Notes under the pieces: model-generated
Told to the model about the DNA's origin: nothing
Databases searched by the model: none
Seen by the model: only the letters and a program-made list of their open reading frames with translations
Made by a program: the position numbers and the translations under genes
From: CAIKBL01 sp964555355
Lineage (GTDB): Bacteria; Pseudomonadota; Gammaproteobacteria; Ga0077536
DNA length: 64,000 nucleotides
Assembly (NCBI GenBank): GCA_964555355.1
Contig: CAZKRY010000015.1
Span: 81,128-145,127, forward strand
Direction: 5' to 3'
Shown: positions 17,451 through 25,491 of the stretch, piece after piece
Numbering within the stretch: position 1 is the stretch's first letter
Layout of the letters: each line of letters opens with the position of its first letter

Positions 17451-17916
17451 AATTGATATCACCTCGCAATGCCTGCAGCTTTGGCGGGATGAGGCGTGCA
17501 TTGCCGAATATGCCGTATCCACGGCGACCAACGGCCCCGGCGAGCGCATGCATAGCGAATGCACTCCGCGCGGTGCGCATGTGATCGCGGCGAAAATTGG
17601 TGCCGATGCGCCGCTCAATACCGTATTCAAAGGGCGCGTGCCGACCGGCGAGATTTACTCGCCCAAATACGCCGTGACCCAGCCGACCGGGCGAGACTGG
17701 ATCCTGACGCGCATTCTGTGGTTGGCCGGATGCACGCCTGGCGTTAATCAAGGCGGCGACTGCGATACCTACCGCCGTTTCATTTACATTCACGGCACCC
17801 CCGACGAAACACCGCTGGGGCGCGCGGGATCACGCGGCTGCATTCGCATGCGCAATGCGGATGTGGTTGCGCTGTTTGAGCAAGTCCATATCGGTACGGA
17901 AGTGAATCTCAAATGA
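17434..17916 (+). CDS. YkuD-domain L,D-transpeptidase/carboxypeptidase without signal peptide
   Basis: A 160-residue YkuD-fold protein. The catalytic motif is complete: His120 in YIHGTP, then SRGCIRM with Cys136. The family forms 3-3 peptidoglycan cross-links, attaches lipoprotein or trims tetrapeptides. The ATG gives MLPRIEIDITSQ with no signal sequence or membrane anchor, so a cytoplasmic site is predicted. That would fit the cytoplasmic YkuD-type L,D-carboxypeptidases of murein recycling (LdcV type in Vibrio). It overlaps the binding-protein gene by 17 bases and the next gene by four (ATGA). A TTG at 17425 is an alternative start and adds no signal. Confidence 0.85.
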   Translation: MLPRIEIDITSQCLQLWRDEACIAEYAVSTATNGPGERMHSECTPRGAHVIAAKIGADAPLNTVFKGRVPTGEIYSPKYAVTQPTGRDWILTRILWLAGCTPGVNQGGDCDTYRRFIYIHGTPDETPLGRAGSRGCIRMRNADVVALFEQVHIGTEVNLK

Positions 17917-18737
17917 CTGAACTCCCCAAATTTGAAACGTTGGCGCTGACGCTTGACGGTAATGTCGCGAAACTTGCACTCAATCGACCGGACAAAGCGA
18001 ATTCGATGTCGTCCACGCTGTGGCATGAATTACAAGCAGCTTGCGAGTGGTTCGATGCGACTCCGGCGGTGCGAGTAATCATTCTTTGCGGTAACGGCAA
18101 ACATTTTTGCGCCGGGATCGATCTCGCCTTGCTACAAAGTCTGCAAGCGGAGGTGGCGGAGCTACCCGCCGGTCATCGGCAGGAGCGTCTGCGTCGGCGC
18201 ATCACGGTTTTGCAGAACTGTATCAGCGCGTTTGAAGCCTGTCGCAAACCGGTCATCGCGGCCATTCACGGGGTGTGTGTCGGCGGCGGCATCGATTTGA
18301 TCACGGCCTGCGACATCCGTTACGCGACGCTCGATGCTAGATTCTGTGTGAAGGAAATCGATCTCGCGATTGTCGCCGACGTGGGCACGCTACAGCGCCT
18401 ACCACGCATCGTCGGCGAGGGAGTGGCCCGCGAATTGGTGCTCACCGCGCGCGAAGTGCGTGGCGAAGAAGCACGCGAGCTGAAGCTCGTCAATCGCGTG
18501 TTTGCGACCGAGGAGGAGATGATGGCGGCGGCGAGCGAAGTGGCAAAGGCCATTGCCGACAAGTCACCGCTTGCCGTGCGCGGTACCAAGGAAATGTTGA
18601 ACTATAGCCGCGATCATTCGGTTGCGGCCGGACTCGACTATGTCGCGGCAAAAAACGCGAGCCTGCTGTTCGCGCCCGATGTTACCGAGGCGGCCGCTGC
18701 GTTCATGCAGAAGCGGCGGCCTCGATTTGAGGATTGA
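17913..18737 (+). CDS. Crotonase family protein, probable dienoyl-CoA isomerase
   Basis: A 274-residue enoyl-CoA hydratase/isomerase superfamily protein. Oxyanion-hole segments are CAGIDL (about 66-71) and HGVCVGGGIDL (119-129). The residues Asp128, Glu148 and Asp156, in GGGIDL, VKEIDL and VADVGTLQRLP, match the Asp/Glu/Asp set of delta3,5-delta2,4-dienoyl-CoA isomerase (ECH1), used to degrade odd-position unsaturated fatty acids. It starts in an ATGA overlap with the YkuD gene, so they are co-transcribed though functionally unrelated at first sight. Confidence 0.85.
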   Translation: MTELPKFETLALTLDGNVAKLALNRPDKANSMSSTLWHELQAACEWFDATPAVRVIILCGNGKHFCAGIDLALLQSLQAEVAELPAGHRQERLRRRITVLQNCISAFEACRKPVIAAIHGVCVGGGIDLITACDIRYATLDARFCVKEIDLAIVADVGTLQRLPRIVGEGVARELVLTAREVRGEEARELKLVNRVFATEEEMMAAASEVAKAIADKSPLAVRGTKEMLNYSRDHSVAAGLDYVAAKNASLLFAPDVTEAAAAFMQKRRPRFED

Positions 18738-18759
18738 GGTCGGCGTATGGTCTGCATAG

Positions 18760-19239
18760 CTACGGCGCTTTCGCCTCACGCATGAGTTCGCGTACGAAAC
18801 GTTTGATGTGTAAATCGTAAAGCACCAATTCGCCGCCGACTTTGACGGCGGCGATCGCGAGGCGCCCGATCAACATCAATAACAAAATCGCAAACACCCA
18901 TGCGACGAAATACGTCAGTCGGATGTTTTGGACCGGTTCTGGCGCAGTATTGGCTTTTTCCAGCATGTCGGCTGGGGTTGTGTCGTCGTTTACGGGATGG
19001 CGCTCGACGCTCGCGATGCTGCGATCGAGATGCGAACCGGCTTCGATGGCATCGGCAAAGCGCTCAATTTTGCGCGGATCGCTGTACAGCGACCATGCTT
19101 CGGCAATGACCGCGAGCGCGATCCACAAGCCCACCGCCAAGAGGACCATGCCGCTCGCGCGGACGATGAGATGAGCGATTTGCGTGGTACGACCCAACGC
19201 GTCCGGCGCGGGATCGGATTCAAATTGATAGCGAGCCAC
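18760..19239 (-). CDS. Hypothetical inner-membrane protein, two transmembrane segments
   Basis: A 159-residue protein I do not recognise. It has a cytoplasmic N-terminus, a hydrophobic helix near residues 24-52, a polar loop rich in Asp, Glu and Thr (53-105), and a second helix near 107-135, then a basic tail (IKRFVRELMREAKAP). It lies on the strand opposite the surrounding transport genes, convergent with the crotonase and divergent from the first permease. No catalytic motif is visible. Confidence 0.65.
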   Translation of the reverse strand: MARYQFESDPAPDALGRTTQIAHLIVRASGMVLLAVGLWIALAVIAEAWSLYSDPRKIERFADAIEAGSHLDRSIASVERHPVNDDTTPADMLEKANTAPEPVQNIRLTYFVAWVFAILLLMLIGRLAIAAVKVGGELVLYDLHIKRFVRELMREAKAP

Positions 19240-19354
19240 GTAAGCCTCCGGTGCCTAAATTCCTCCGCACTGTAAGCCGAGCCATCGTCGACACGCAACT
19301 TGAACATCTACAAAGCACGTTTTTCAATTGGCGGCGTAATCTTTACTTTACGAT

Positions 19355-20293
19355 ATGGCAACTACTAGCCCGTTATCCCGCATGATGTCTCAGATCATGA
19401 GCGCCGCCGTCACGATTATCGGCGTCACACTGCTCGTGTTCGCGCTGCTTCACCTCGTGCCGGGAGATCCCATCGATGCGATGCTGGGCGAACAAGCGAG
19501 TGGTGCCGATCGCGCCGCATTGCGTGCGGCGCTCGGACTCGATGCGCCGCTAACCACGCAACTCGTGCGCTACTACCACAATCTGGTTCGACTCGAGCTG
19601 GGCGACTCGCTGCACAATCAACTACCGGTTGCCGCATTGTTGGCCGCGCGCGCGCCTTACACGTTGGGGCTCGCGCTCGTCGCGAGCGCGATTGCGCTCT
19701 TGATCGCGCTGCCGCTCGGGATCGCGAGTGCGCTGCGCGTTGATGGGCTAGCCGATCGCGCGAGCACGCTGCTCGCGGTAGTGGGCGCGGCGATTCCAAG
19801 CTTTGTCCTCGGCCCGGGGCTGCTCGTCATCTTTGCCGTTTGGCTGCCGTGGCTGCCGGTCGGTGGTGCGGACTCATTACTGAGCGTCATCCTTCCGGCG
19901 GCGACGCTTGGGCTTGGGATCGCCGCGCTGCTCACGCGCCAACTGCGCGCCGCCGTGCTCGCCGTGTTGAATGAGCCTTTTCTGGTCGCTGCCGCGGCAC
20001 GCGGCTTGTCGACTCGACGCGTTCTGCGGCGGCATACGCTGCCGAACGCGCTCGTTCCGTGCCTCACCGTTTTTGGCATGCAACTCGGCGCGTTACTCGG
20101 CGGCGCGGTGATTACCGAGACGGTGTTTGCGTGGCCAGGCCTCGGTACGCTCACGATCGATGCCATTCAACGTCGCGATTATCCGGTCGTGCAGGGCTGT
20201 GTGCTGGCCATCGCGTGCACCTACGTCCTAGTGAATCTCGCAACGGAGCTCGTTTGTGCGTGGCTCGATCCGCGGCTTGGACAAAAGCCATGA
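19355..20293 (+). CDS. ABC transporter permease, DppB/OppB type
   Basis: A 312-residue inner-membrane permease of a peptide/nickel-type ABC transporter. The N-terminal helix followed by HLVPGDPIDAML is characteristic of DppB/OppB. Five further helices include an EAA-type loop near AAARGLSTRRVLRRHTLPNA, which would dock an ATPase. GAVITETVFAWPGLG is the usual C-terminal signature. It overlaps the second permease by four bases. No ATP-binding subunit is encoded nearby, so the pair must share ATPases encoded elsewhere. Confidence 0.92.
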   Translation: MATTSPLSRMMSQIMSAAVTIIGVTLLVFALLHLVPGDPIDAMLGEQASGADRAALRAALGLDAPLTTQLVRYYHNLVRLELGDSLHNQLPVAALLAARAPYTLGLALVASAIALLIALPLGIASALRVDGLADRASTLLAVVGAAIPSFVLGPGLLVIFAVWLPWLPVGGADSLLSVILPAATLGLGIAALLTRQLRAAVLAVLNEPFLVAAAARGLSTRRVLRRHTLPNALVPCLTVFGMQLGALLGGAVITETVFAWPGLGTLTIDAIQRRDYPVVQGCVLAIACTYVLVNLATELVCAWLDPRLGQKP

Positions 20294-21090
20294 AGCGCTG
20301 GCTCAATCAGCATCTATGGTGGTGCGTGGTACTCGCATGGTTGGCGGCCGCCGCGCTCGGGCCGGCATTGGAAGCACGCGCGAATCGCTTGAGTCTCCCA
20401 CAAATGTTCGCCGCACCCTCGTTGAGTACCGTGCTCGGTACGGATGAACTTGGCCGCGACATCCTGGCACGTGTTGCCTTGGGCGCCACGGTCACGTTGC
20501 CGATAGCACTTGCGGTGGTCGTGCTTTCGCTCACCTTGGGCAGTGCGCTTGGCGTGTTCGCCGCCATCGTTGGCGGCGCGTTCGAGCGCACGCTGTTGCG
20601 TATCACCGAAGTATTTCAAGCCTTCCCCGGGTTACTGCTCGCCATTGCGCTGGCTGGGGTACTCGGTCCCGGAAGTGGCAATGTGGTCATCGCGTTGTGC
20701 GTCGTGAGTTGGGTTGGATTTGCGCGACTGGCGCGCGCGCAAACCAATATCATCAAGACCCGCGAACACGTGCTGGTGGCAACGTCGTTGGGCGTCACAC
20801 CGGCAAAGATTATCGGGCGGCATCTGTTGCCCCTGCTCGCCGGACCGCTGTTAGTTGAAGCGACGTTTCTATTTGGGGGAAGTATCGCGGCCGAAGCTGG
20901 CATGAGTTTCTTAGGGCTAGGCGCGCAACCGCCCACCCCATCGTGGGGCAATATGCTGCGCGAGGCCACCCAATACTGGCTCTCCGCACCGCATCTATTA
21001 CTTGGCCCGGGTTTCGCGATCGTCTCGCTGGTACTCGCCGTGCAAGTGGGAGCCGAACGCCTTCGCCAGAAGTGGCAGACGCCGCGCTAG
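20290..21090 (+). CDS. ABC transporter permease, DppC/OppC type
   Basis: A 266-residue partner permease. The DppC hallmark LGTDELGRDILARV is near residues 50-63. The EAA loop reads VATSLGVTPAKIIGRHLLP, and AEAGMSFLGLGAQPPTPSWG is the family's periplasmic signature. The ATG forms an ATGA overlap with the first permease. A large inverted repeat lies just beyond the stop, probably ending the transcript. Confidence 0.92.
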   Translation: MKRWLNQHLWWCVVLAWLAAAALGPALEARANRLSLPQMFAAPSLSTVLGTDELGRDILARVALGATVTLPIALAVVVLSLTLGSALGVFAAIVGGAFERTLLRITEVFQAFPGLLLAIALAGVLGPGSGNVVIALCVVSWVGFARLARAQTNIIKTREHVLVATSLGVTPAKIIGRHLLPLLAGPLLVEATFLFGGSIAAEAGMSFLGLGAQPPTPSWGNMLREATQYWLSAPHLLLGPGFAIVSLVLAVQVGAERLRQKWQTPR

Positions 21091-21121
21091 ATCACTGCTC
21101 CAAAAGACGCGCGCGGCGCAA

Positions 21122-21234
21122 GGCCGGGATGCGGATGACTTGCTTCGGGACACGCCACGAGTACGTCCCTGTAGGCTCGCGAAAATACATCCTGTATTTT
21201 CACGGTCCCCAAGCAAGTCATCCGCATCCCGGCC
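21122..21234. repeat. Large nested inverted repeat (cruciform) between convergent genes
   Basis: Arms 21122-21151 and 21205-21234 are 30 bases long and pair with a single mismatch. The 53-base interior contains a second perfect hairpin, GAAAATACA-TCC-TGTATTTTC at 21181-21201. It fills most of the gap between the DppC-type permease and the convergent Ddn-like gene, so it may end transcription from both sides or be a mobile palindromic repeat. Confidence 0.85.
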
Positions 21235-21279
21235 GGATATTGGCACCGACTATCCGAGAATTCTTAGCTACCCGCTTAG

Positions 21280-21741
21280 TTATTCACAAGGTGTGCAGCG
21301 AAAAACCGGGATATCGCGAGTCGTGCGTCGTTGGTACAGATCAAAATCCCGATAGTGTTGGCAGCACAGTGGCCATACCGCGGCTTTTTCGGTCGTGCTC
21401 AAACATGTCGCGAGATATGGCCCACGTTTTCCTCGACACTCGATTTCGATGCGTGGATGGGCTGTCAAGTTGTAGTACCAACTAGGATGATGTGGTCCCC
21501 CCGCGAAAGATGCGACCAGCAATACCGCATCGCCCTCCGGCACGTACATCAACGGCAAGGACAGCGCCCGCCCGCTCTTCGCCCCGATCATGTGAACCAT
21601 GCACACGTCACCGCCGCCGAACGCCGCGCCGATTCGCCCGCCGGAACCGCGATAAAGCGCCAGGTGTAGCCGCGACATCCAGCGCGCCAGCGGCTTGAGC
21701 AGGCGATATTGACCTTCGGTAATCGGACGTGGTGTCGTCAT
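21280..21741 (-). CDS. Nitroreductase/deazaflavin-dependent (Ddn) family protein
   Basis: A 153-residue split-barrel protein of the DUF385/Ddn family. The pattern IGAKSGRALSLPLMYV...VASFAGGPHHPSWYYNLTAHP matches members that bind the deazaflavin F420 or a flavin. Actinobacterial members reduce nitroimidazoles and quinones; roles in proteobacteria are poorly known. The C-terminus is cysteine-rich (FRCTPCE). It is convergent with the permease gene and divergent from nagZ. Cofactor and substrate cannot be read from sequence. Confidence 0.75.
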   Translation of the reverse strand: MTTPRPITEGQYRLLKPLARWMSRLHLALYRGSGGRIGAAFGGGDVCMVHMIGAKSGRALSLPLMYVPEGDAVLLVASFAGGPHHPSWYYNLTAHPRIEIECRGKRGPYLATCLSTTEKAAVWPLCCQHYRDFDLYQRRTTRDIPVFRCTPCE

Positions 21742-21861
21742 GGCGGAGACTCCCAGGTGGGTTAATACGTGTCAGTGTAATGGGTTTCGTACGCGCCGGT
21801 GCGCATACGCTGGGCCAGGTGCCCTGCTAGAATTGTTCCTCCCTGCTTGCATGAGGCGCAC

Positions 21862-22920
21862 ATGTCTCTCGGTCCTTTGATGATCGATTTGGCGACGACC
21901 GAACTTCAACCGGAAGAACGGGAGCTACTGCGACATCCCTTGGTCGGCGGGGTCATTTTGTTTTCGCGCAATTATGAATCCCGCGCGCAGTTAGTTTCGC
22001 TGACGCAGGCGATCCACGCGCTGCGTAGCCCTCGTTTGTTGATTGCGGTCGATCACGAAGGCGGCCGAGTACAACGATTTCGGCACGAGTTCTGTGCCTT
22101 GCCGACTGCGCATGCGCTGGGTCATTTGTTTGACGCCGAACCGGCGCGTGCGCTCCGTTATGCGACCGATCTCGGCTGGTTGATGGCGAGCGAACTGCGT
22201 GCGGTGGAGGTCGATTTCAGCTTTGCGCCGGTGCTTGATCTATATGCCGGCCACAGCCGTGTCATTAACGATCGCGCCTTTCACGCCGAGCCGAACGCCG
22301 TATCGCGATTAGCCCACGCCTATATGCGCGGCATGCATGCGGCAGGGATGGCCGCGGTCGGTAAGCATTTTCCGGGACACGGTTCGGTCGAAGCGGATTC
22401 GCACCACGAACTGCCAATCGATCGCCGCGATCTCGAGACGCTGCGCCGACGCGACCTTGCACCCTTTCGGCGTTTGGCGAGCGCCGGTATCGAAGGCTTC
22501 ATGCCCGCGCATATGTTGTTTCCGGCGGTCGACAGCAACCCTGTCGGGTACTCCAAAATCTGGCTGCAGCGGATCTTGCGCGAAGAACTCGCGTTCACCG
22601 GCACCGTATTCAGCGATGATCTCGCGATGGGTGGCGCGGCGATCGTCGATAGCTTTCTCGAACGCGCGGAGCTCGCCCTCGCCGCGGGTTGTGATATGTG
22701 TCTAGTGTGCAATGATCGGGCGGCTGCGGTGCAGATCATCGATCGACTGGTGTATGAGATCCCGCCAATCCTTCAAGTACGTTTAATGCGTATGCATGGC
22801 CGCAAGCCGGTAGGCGATGTGGCGTGGCTTGATCATCCGCGCCGCGCCGATGCCCTTGCGGCTCTGTCACATTTCGCCGATGCGCCGATGCTCGCGTTAG
22901 GCGACGATAACCCCGCGTAA
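21862..22920 (+). CDS. nagZ: NagZ, beta-N-acetylhexosaminidase
   Basis: A 352-residue cytoplasmic glycoside hydrolase family 3 enzyme that removes N-acetylglucosamine from anhydro-muropeptides in peptidoglycan recycling. The signature KHFPGHGSVEADSHHELP includes the His/Asp loop used as general acid, and SDDLAMGG holds the aspartate nucleophile. I start at the ATG giving MSLGPLMIDL, preceded by GAGG at 21853-21856. Its position beside an Opp-type transporter and a YkuD enzyme fits a recycling cluster. Confidence 0.95.
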   Translation: MSLGPLMIDLATTELQPEERELLRHPLVGGVILFSRNYESRAQLVSLTQAIHALRSPRLLIAVDHEGGRVQRFRHEFCALPTAHALGHLFDAEPARALRYATDLGWLMASELRAVEVDFSFAPVLDLYAGHSRVINDRAFHAEPNAVSRLAHAYMRGMHAAGMAAVGKHFPGHGSVEADSHHELPIDRRDLETLRRRDLAPFRRLASAGIEGFMPAHMLFPAVDSNPVGYSKIWLQRILREELAFTGTVFSDDLAMGGAAIVDSFLERAELALAAGCDMCLVCNDRAAAVQIIDRLVYEIPPILQVRLMRMHGRKPVGDVAWLDHPRRADALAALSHFADAPMLALGDDNPA

Positions 22921-22938
22921 CTCACATTAGGCCGCGCC

Positions 22939-23883
22939 ATGCTCGCTTTCGTTTTTTCAACGTGGTTTGGCCGCGCGGCTGTCGCATTCGTCATGCGTGT
23001 GAGTGCGGTGATCGCGTTCGGTGCGTTGCAGGTGGTCGTTGCGTTCGAATGCGCGCCGATGCGCGACACGGTACCGCCGGCGAACGTCAGTTATGCCGAT
23101 AGCCTGCTCTGGGAAATCGAAGGTCCAGGGCGACGACGCGGATTCTTGTTCGGGACGATCCATCTTGCCGCAGATTCGGTCGGGCAGCCAACCAATCGAG
23201 TGAGCGCGGCGCTGATGGATAGCGAACAATTCGGGATGGAGATGATGCTCGATCTGGAAGCCATGTTTGGGGTTAGTGGCGCGATGCAGCTGGAAGGCAA
23301 GCAACGCTTAAGTAAGCTGGTCGGCGCCGCGCTGTTCGATCGCGCGGTGGAACGGTTGAGCGCCTATGGCGTCACGCGTGAACAAGCGGACAGTCTGAAA
23401 CCTTGGGCGGTATATACCACGTTGAGTTTGCCGGCTCGTCAGTTTTCTTTGCCATTGGATATGGTGCTAATGACCACCGCCCAGCAAGCCGATAAAAAAG
23501 CCTTCGGGCTCGAAACATTATCCGAGCAAACCGACGCTTTCGAGCAAATCTCGCTTAAAGATCAAACCGAGCTATTGCGCGACGTGGTCTGCCACTACGA
23601 ACAGCTCCAACAAGATACCGAAGACTTGGTAGCGCACTACTCGCGTGGCGATCTGCGCGGGCTGTATCGGATTGCGCATCGCCACGACTCGCCACTCAAC
23701 GATCGCTTGTTGGAGGGTTTGCTCATTAAACGCAATCGCCGCATGGTCGACCGCCTACATCGCCACTTGCAGGACGGGCGCGCCTTTGTCGCGATAGGCG
23801 CATTGCATCTGCCGGGTCCCGAGGGTGTATTGGCGTTGCTGGTTGCGCGAGGCTATCGGGTAAAGCCCTTGGCTGCGCACTAA
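22939..23883 (+). CDS. TraB/GumN family protein
   Basis: A 314-residue protein with an N-terminal hydrophobic leader (about residues 10-36), likely a signal peptide or anchor. The TraB/GumN family motifs are present: FLFGTIHL near 70, a Glu-rich GMEMML segment, and GALHLPGPEGV near the C-terminus. The family resembles a metalloprotease-like fold related to TIKI/EreA proteins; bacterial functions are largely unknown. It lies 18 bases after nagZ, so probably the same transcript. Confidence 0.85.
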   Translation: MLAFVFSTWFGRAAVAFVMRVSAVIAFGALQVVVAFECAPMRDTVPPANVSYADSLLWEIEGPGRRRGFLFGTIHLAADSVGQPTNRVSAALMDSEQFGMEMMLDLEAMFGVSGAMQLEGKQRLSKLVGAALFDRAVERLSAYGVTREQADSLKPWAVYTTLSLPARQFSLPLDMVLMTTAQQADKKAFGLETLSEQTDAFEQISLKDQTELLRDVVCHYEQLQQDTEDLVAHYSRGDLRGLYRIAHRHDSPLNDRLLEGLLIKRNRRMVDRLHRHLQDGRAFVAIGALHLPGPEGVLALLVARGYRVKPLAAH

Positions 23884-23962
23884 GCCACGGTGACGATGTT
23901 GGATCCGCGCCGCTCGTGGCAAAATACGTGCTCACCACGTGAGCGTTAGCGCAGCTGTCACG

Positions 23963-24793
23963 ATGACCACGGTCAATTTCACTAAAATGCATGGGCTCGG
24001 TAATGATTTCGTGCTGATCGACGCGCGTACCATGCCGTGCGCGCTCACGCCGACGCAGCTCGCGCATCTCGCGCACCGCCGGTATGGTGTGGGCTGCGAT
24101 CAAATTCTACTTATCGAGCCAAGCGATCTGCCGGGCGCCGCGGGGCGATACCGGATCTTCAATGCGGACGGCAGTAGCGCCGAACATTGCGGCAACGGCG
24201 TGCGTTGCGTAGCGAAGTTCCTGCGCGACACGGGCACAGTGCGCGACGGCTTGTGCCGCATCGAAATCGATGGTCGCACTTACGCGTTAACCCTCTTGGA
24301 CGGTGATCAAGTTCGCGTCGACATGGGGGTTCCATCGTTCACGCCGACTGACCTGCCGTTTACGGCGGTGGAGGCGCCAACTTACCGGCTCGAATTTCAG
24401 GGCGGTACTTACACCTTTGGCGCGGTCTCAGTCGGCAATCCCCACGCCGTCTTTGAAGTTGCGGATGTTGCGGCGGCACCGGTCGCCGAACTTGGCGGAT
24501 GGCTGCAGGACCACCCGTGGTTTCCGCGCCGCGTGAACGTTGGTTTCATGCAAGTGTTATCGCCGGCGCAAATTCGATTGCGTGTATTCGAGCGCGGCGT
24601 GGGCGAGACGAACGCATGCGGCACGGGTGCCTGCGCGGCGGTGGCGGTCGGCGTGCGATGGGGGAAATTGGCGGCACACACCACCGTCGCACTCCCCGGC
24701 GGCGAACTCGTCATCGAGTGGGGTGGAGCACAAGAAACTTTGTATATGACAGGACCGGCGACGACCGTGTTCGAGGGCACCATAACTTTATGA
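23963..24793 (+). CDS. dapF: Diaminopimelate epimerase
   Basis: A 276-residue PLP-independent racemase that converts LL- to meso-diaminopimelate for lysine and peptidoglycan synthesis. The two catalytic cysteines are Cys76 (NADGSSAEHCGNGVRC) and the one in ETNACGTGACAAV. The ATG giving MTTVNFTKMHGLGNDF matches homologues; an upstream GTG at 23939 is less likely. The stop overlaps the DUF484 start by four bases, the usual dapF-DUF484-xerC order. Confidence 0.96.
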   Translation: MTTVNFTKMHGLGNDFVLIDARTMPCALTPTQLAHLAHRRYGVGCDQILLIEPSDLPGAAGRYRIFNADGSSAEHCGNGVRCVAKFLRDTGTVRDGLCRIEIDGRTYALTLLDGDQVRVDMGVPSFTPTDLPFTAVEAPTYRLEFQGGTYTFGAVSVGNPHAVFEVADVAAAPVAELGGWLQDHPWFPRRVNVGFMQVLSPAQIRLRVFERGVGETNACGTGACAAVAVGVRWGKLAAHTTVALPGGELVIEWGGAQETLYMTGPATTVFEGTITL

Positions 24794-25491
24794 CAGCGAC
24801 GAGTGGCGACGGTGAGATAAGTAGCGCGCAGGTGCAAGATTATCTCGAACGACATCCTGAATTTTTTAACGAACATCCCGCGCTGCTGCGCACGCTCTTA
24901 ATCCCGCACGAGAGCGGAGCGGCAGTGTCGCTATGGGAGCGTCAGCTAAGCGCGATGCGCGAAGAATACGAAGCCCTGCAAGGCCGCTTCGAGGAAATGC
25001 TGGCTTCCGCGCGCGAAAACGCCACGGTCATGAGTCACATTCATAAGCTCGCCTTACGGTTGCTCAATGCGGCGGGCCCGGTTGCGGTCATCGAACTCCT
25101 GACGCAAAGTCTCGCCAACGATTTGAATGCCGATCGCGTGACGTTGGCGATTTTTGCCGACCCGAATTCGCTGGAAGACAATCTGGCGGCACAGTTTCGC
25201 GGCCGCGCCGCGCCGCAACGCGAACCGTTCGCCGATCTGCTTTTGGACAATGTCATTCTGTGCGGTCGTTTAACGCTTCTTCAGACCCAGGCGCTGTTCG
25301 GTGGCGAGGATTTTCGCGGCTCACATGTCGTGCTACCGCTTAAGGCTCGCGACTGGGATGGACTCCTTGCAATCAGCAGTCACAATCCGACGCGTTTCGA
25401 GGTAGGGTTAGGCACCGAATTTCTCGCGTTTCTGCGCGATATCGTCGCCGTGGTGCTCGCCCCATGGGTCAAGCCGGCCGCGCGTCAATGA
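24790..25491 (+). CDS. DUF484 family protein (YigA-like)
   Basis: A 233-residue protein with the DUF484 start VQDYLERHPEFFNEHPALL, a helical linker and a GAF-like C-terminal half. Its function is not established. It is nearly always found between dapF and xerC in gammaproteobacteria (E. coli yigA), as here, with ATGA overlaps on both sides implying tight translational coupling. Confidence 0.9.
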   Translation: MTATSGDGEISSAQVQDYLERHPEFFNEHPALLRTLLIPHESGAAVSLWERQLSAMREEYEALQGRFEEMLASARENATVMSHIHKLALRLLNAAGPVAVIELLTQSLANDLNADRVTLAIFADPNSLEDNLAAQFRGRAAPQREPFADLLLDNVILCGRLTLLQTQALFGGEDFRGSHVVLPLKARDWDGLLAISSHNPTRFEVGLGTEFLAFLRDIVAVVLAPWVKPAARQ

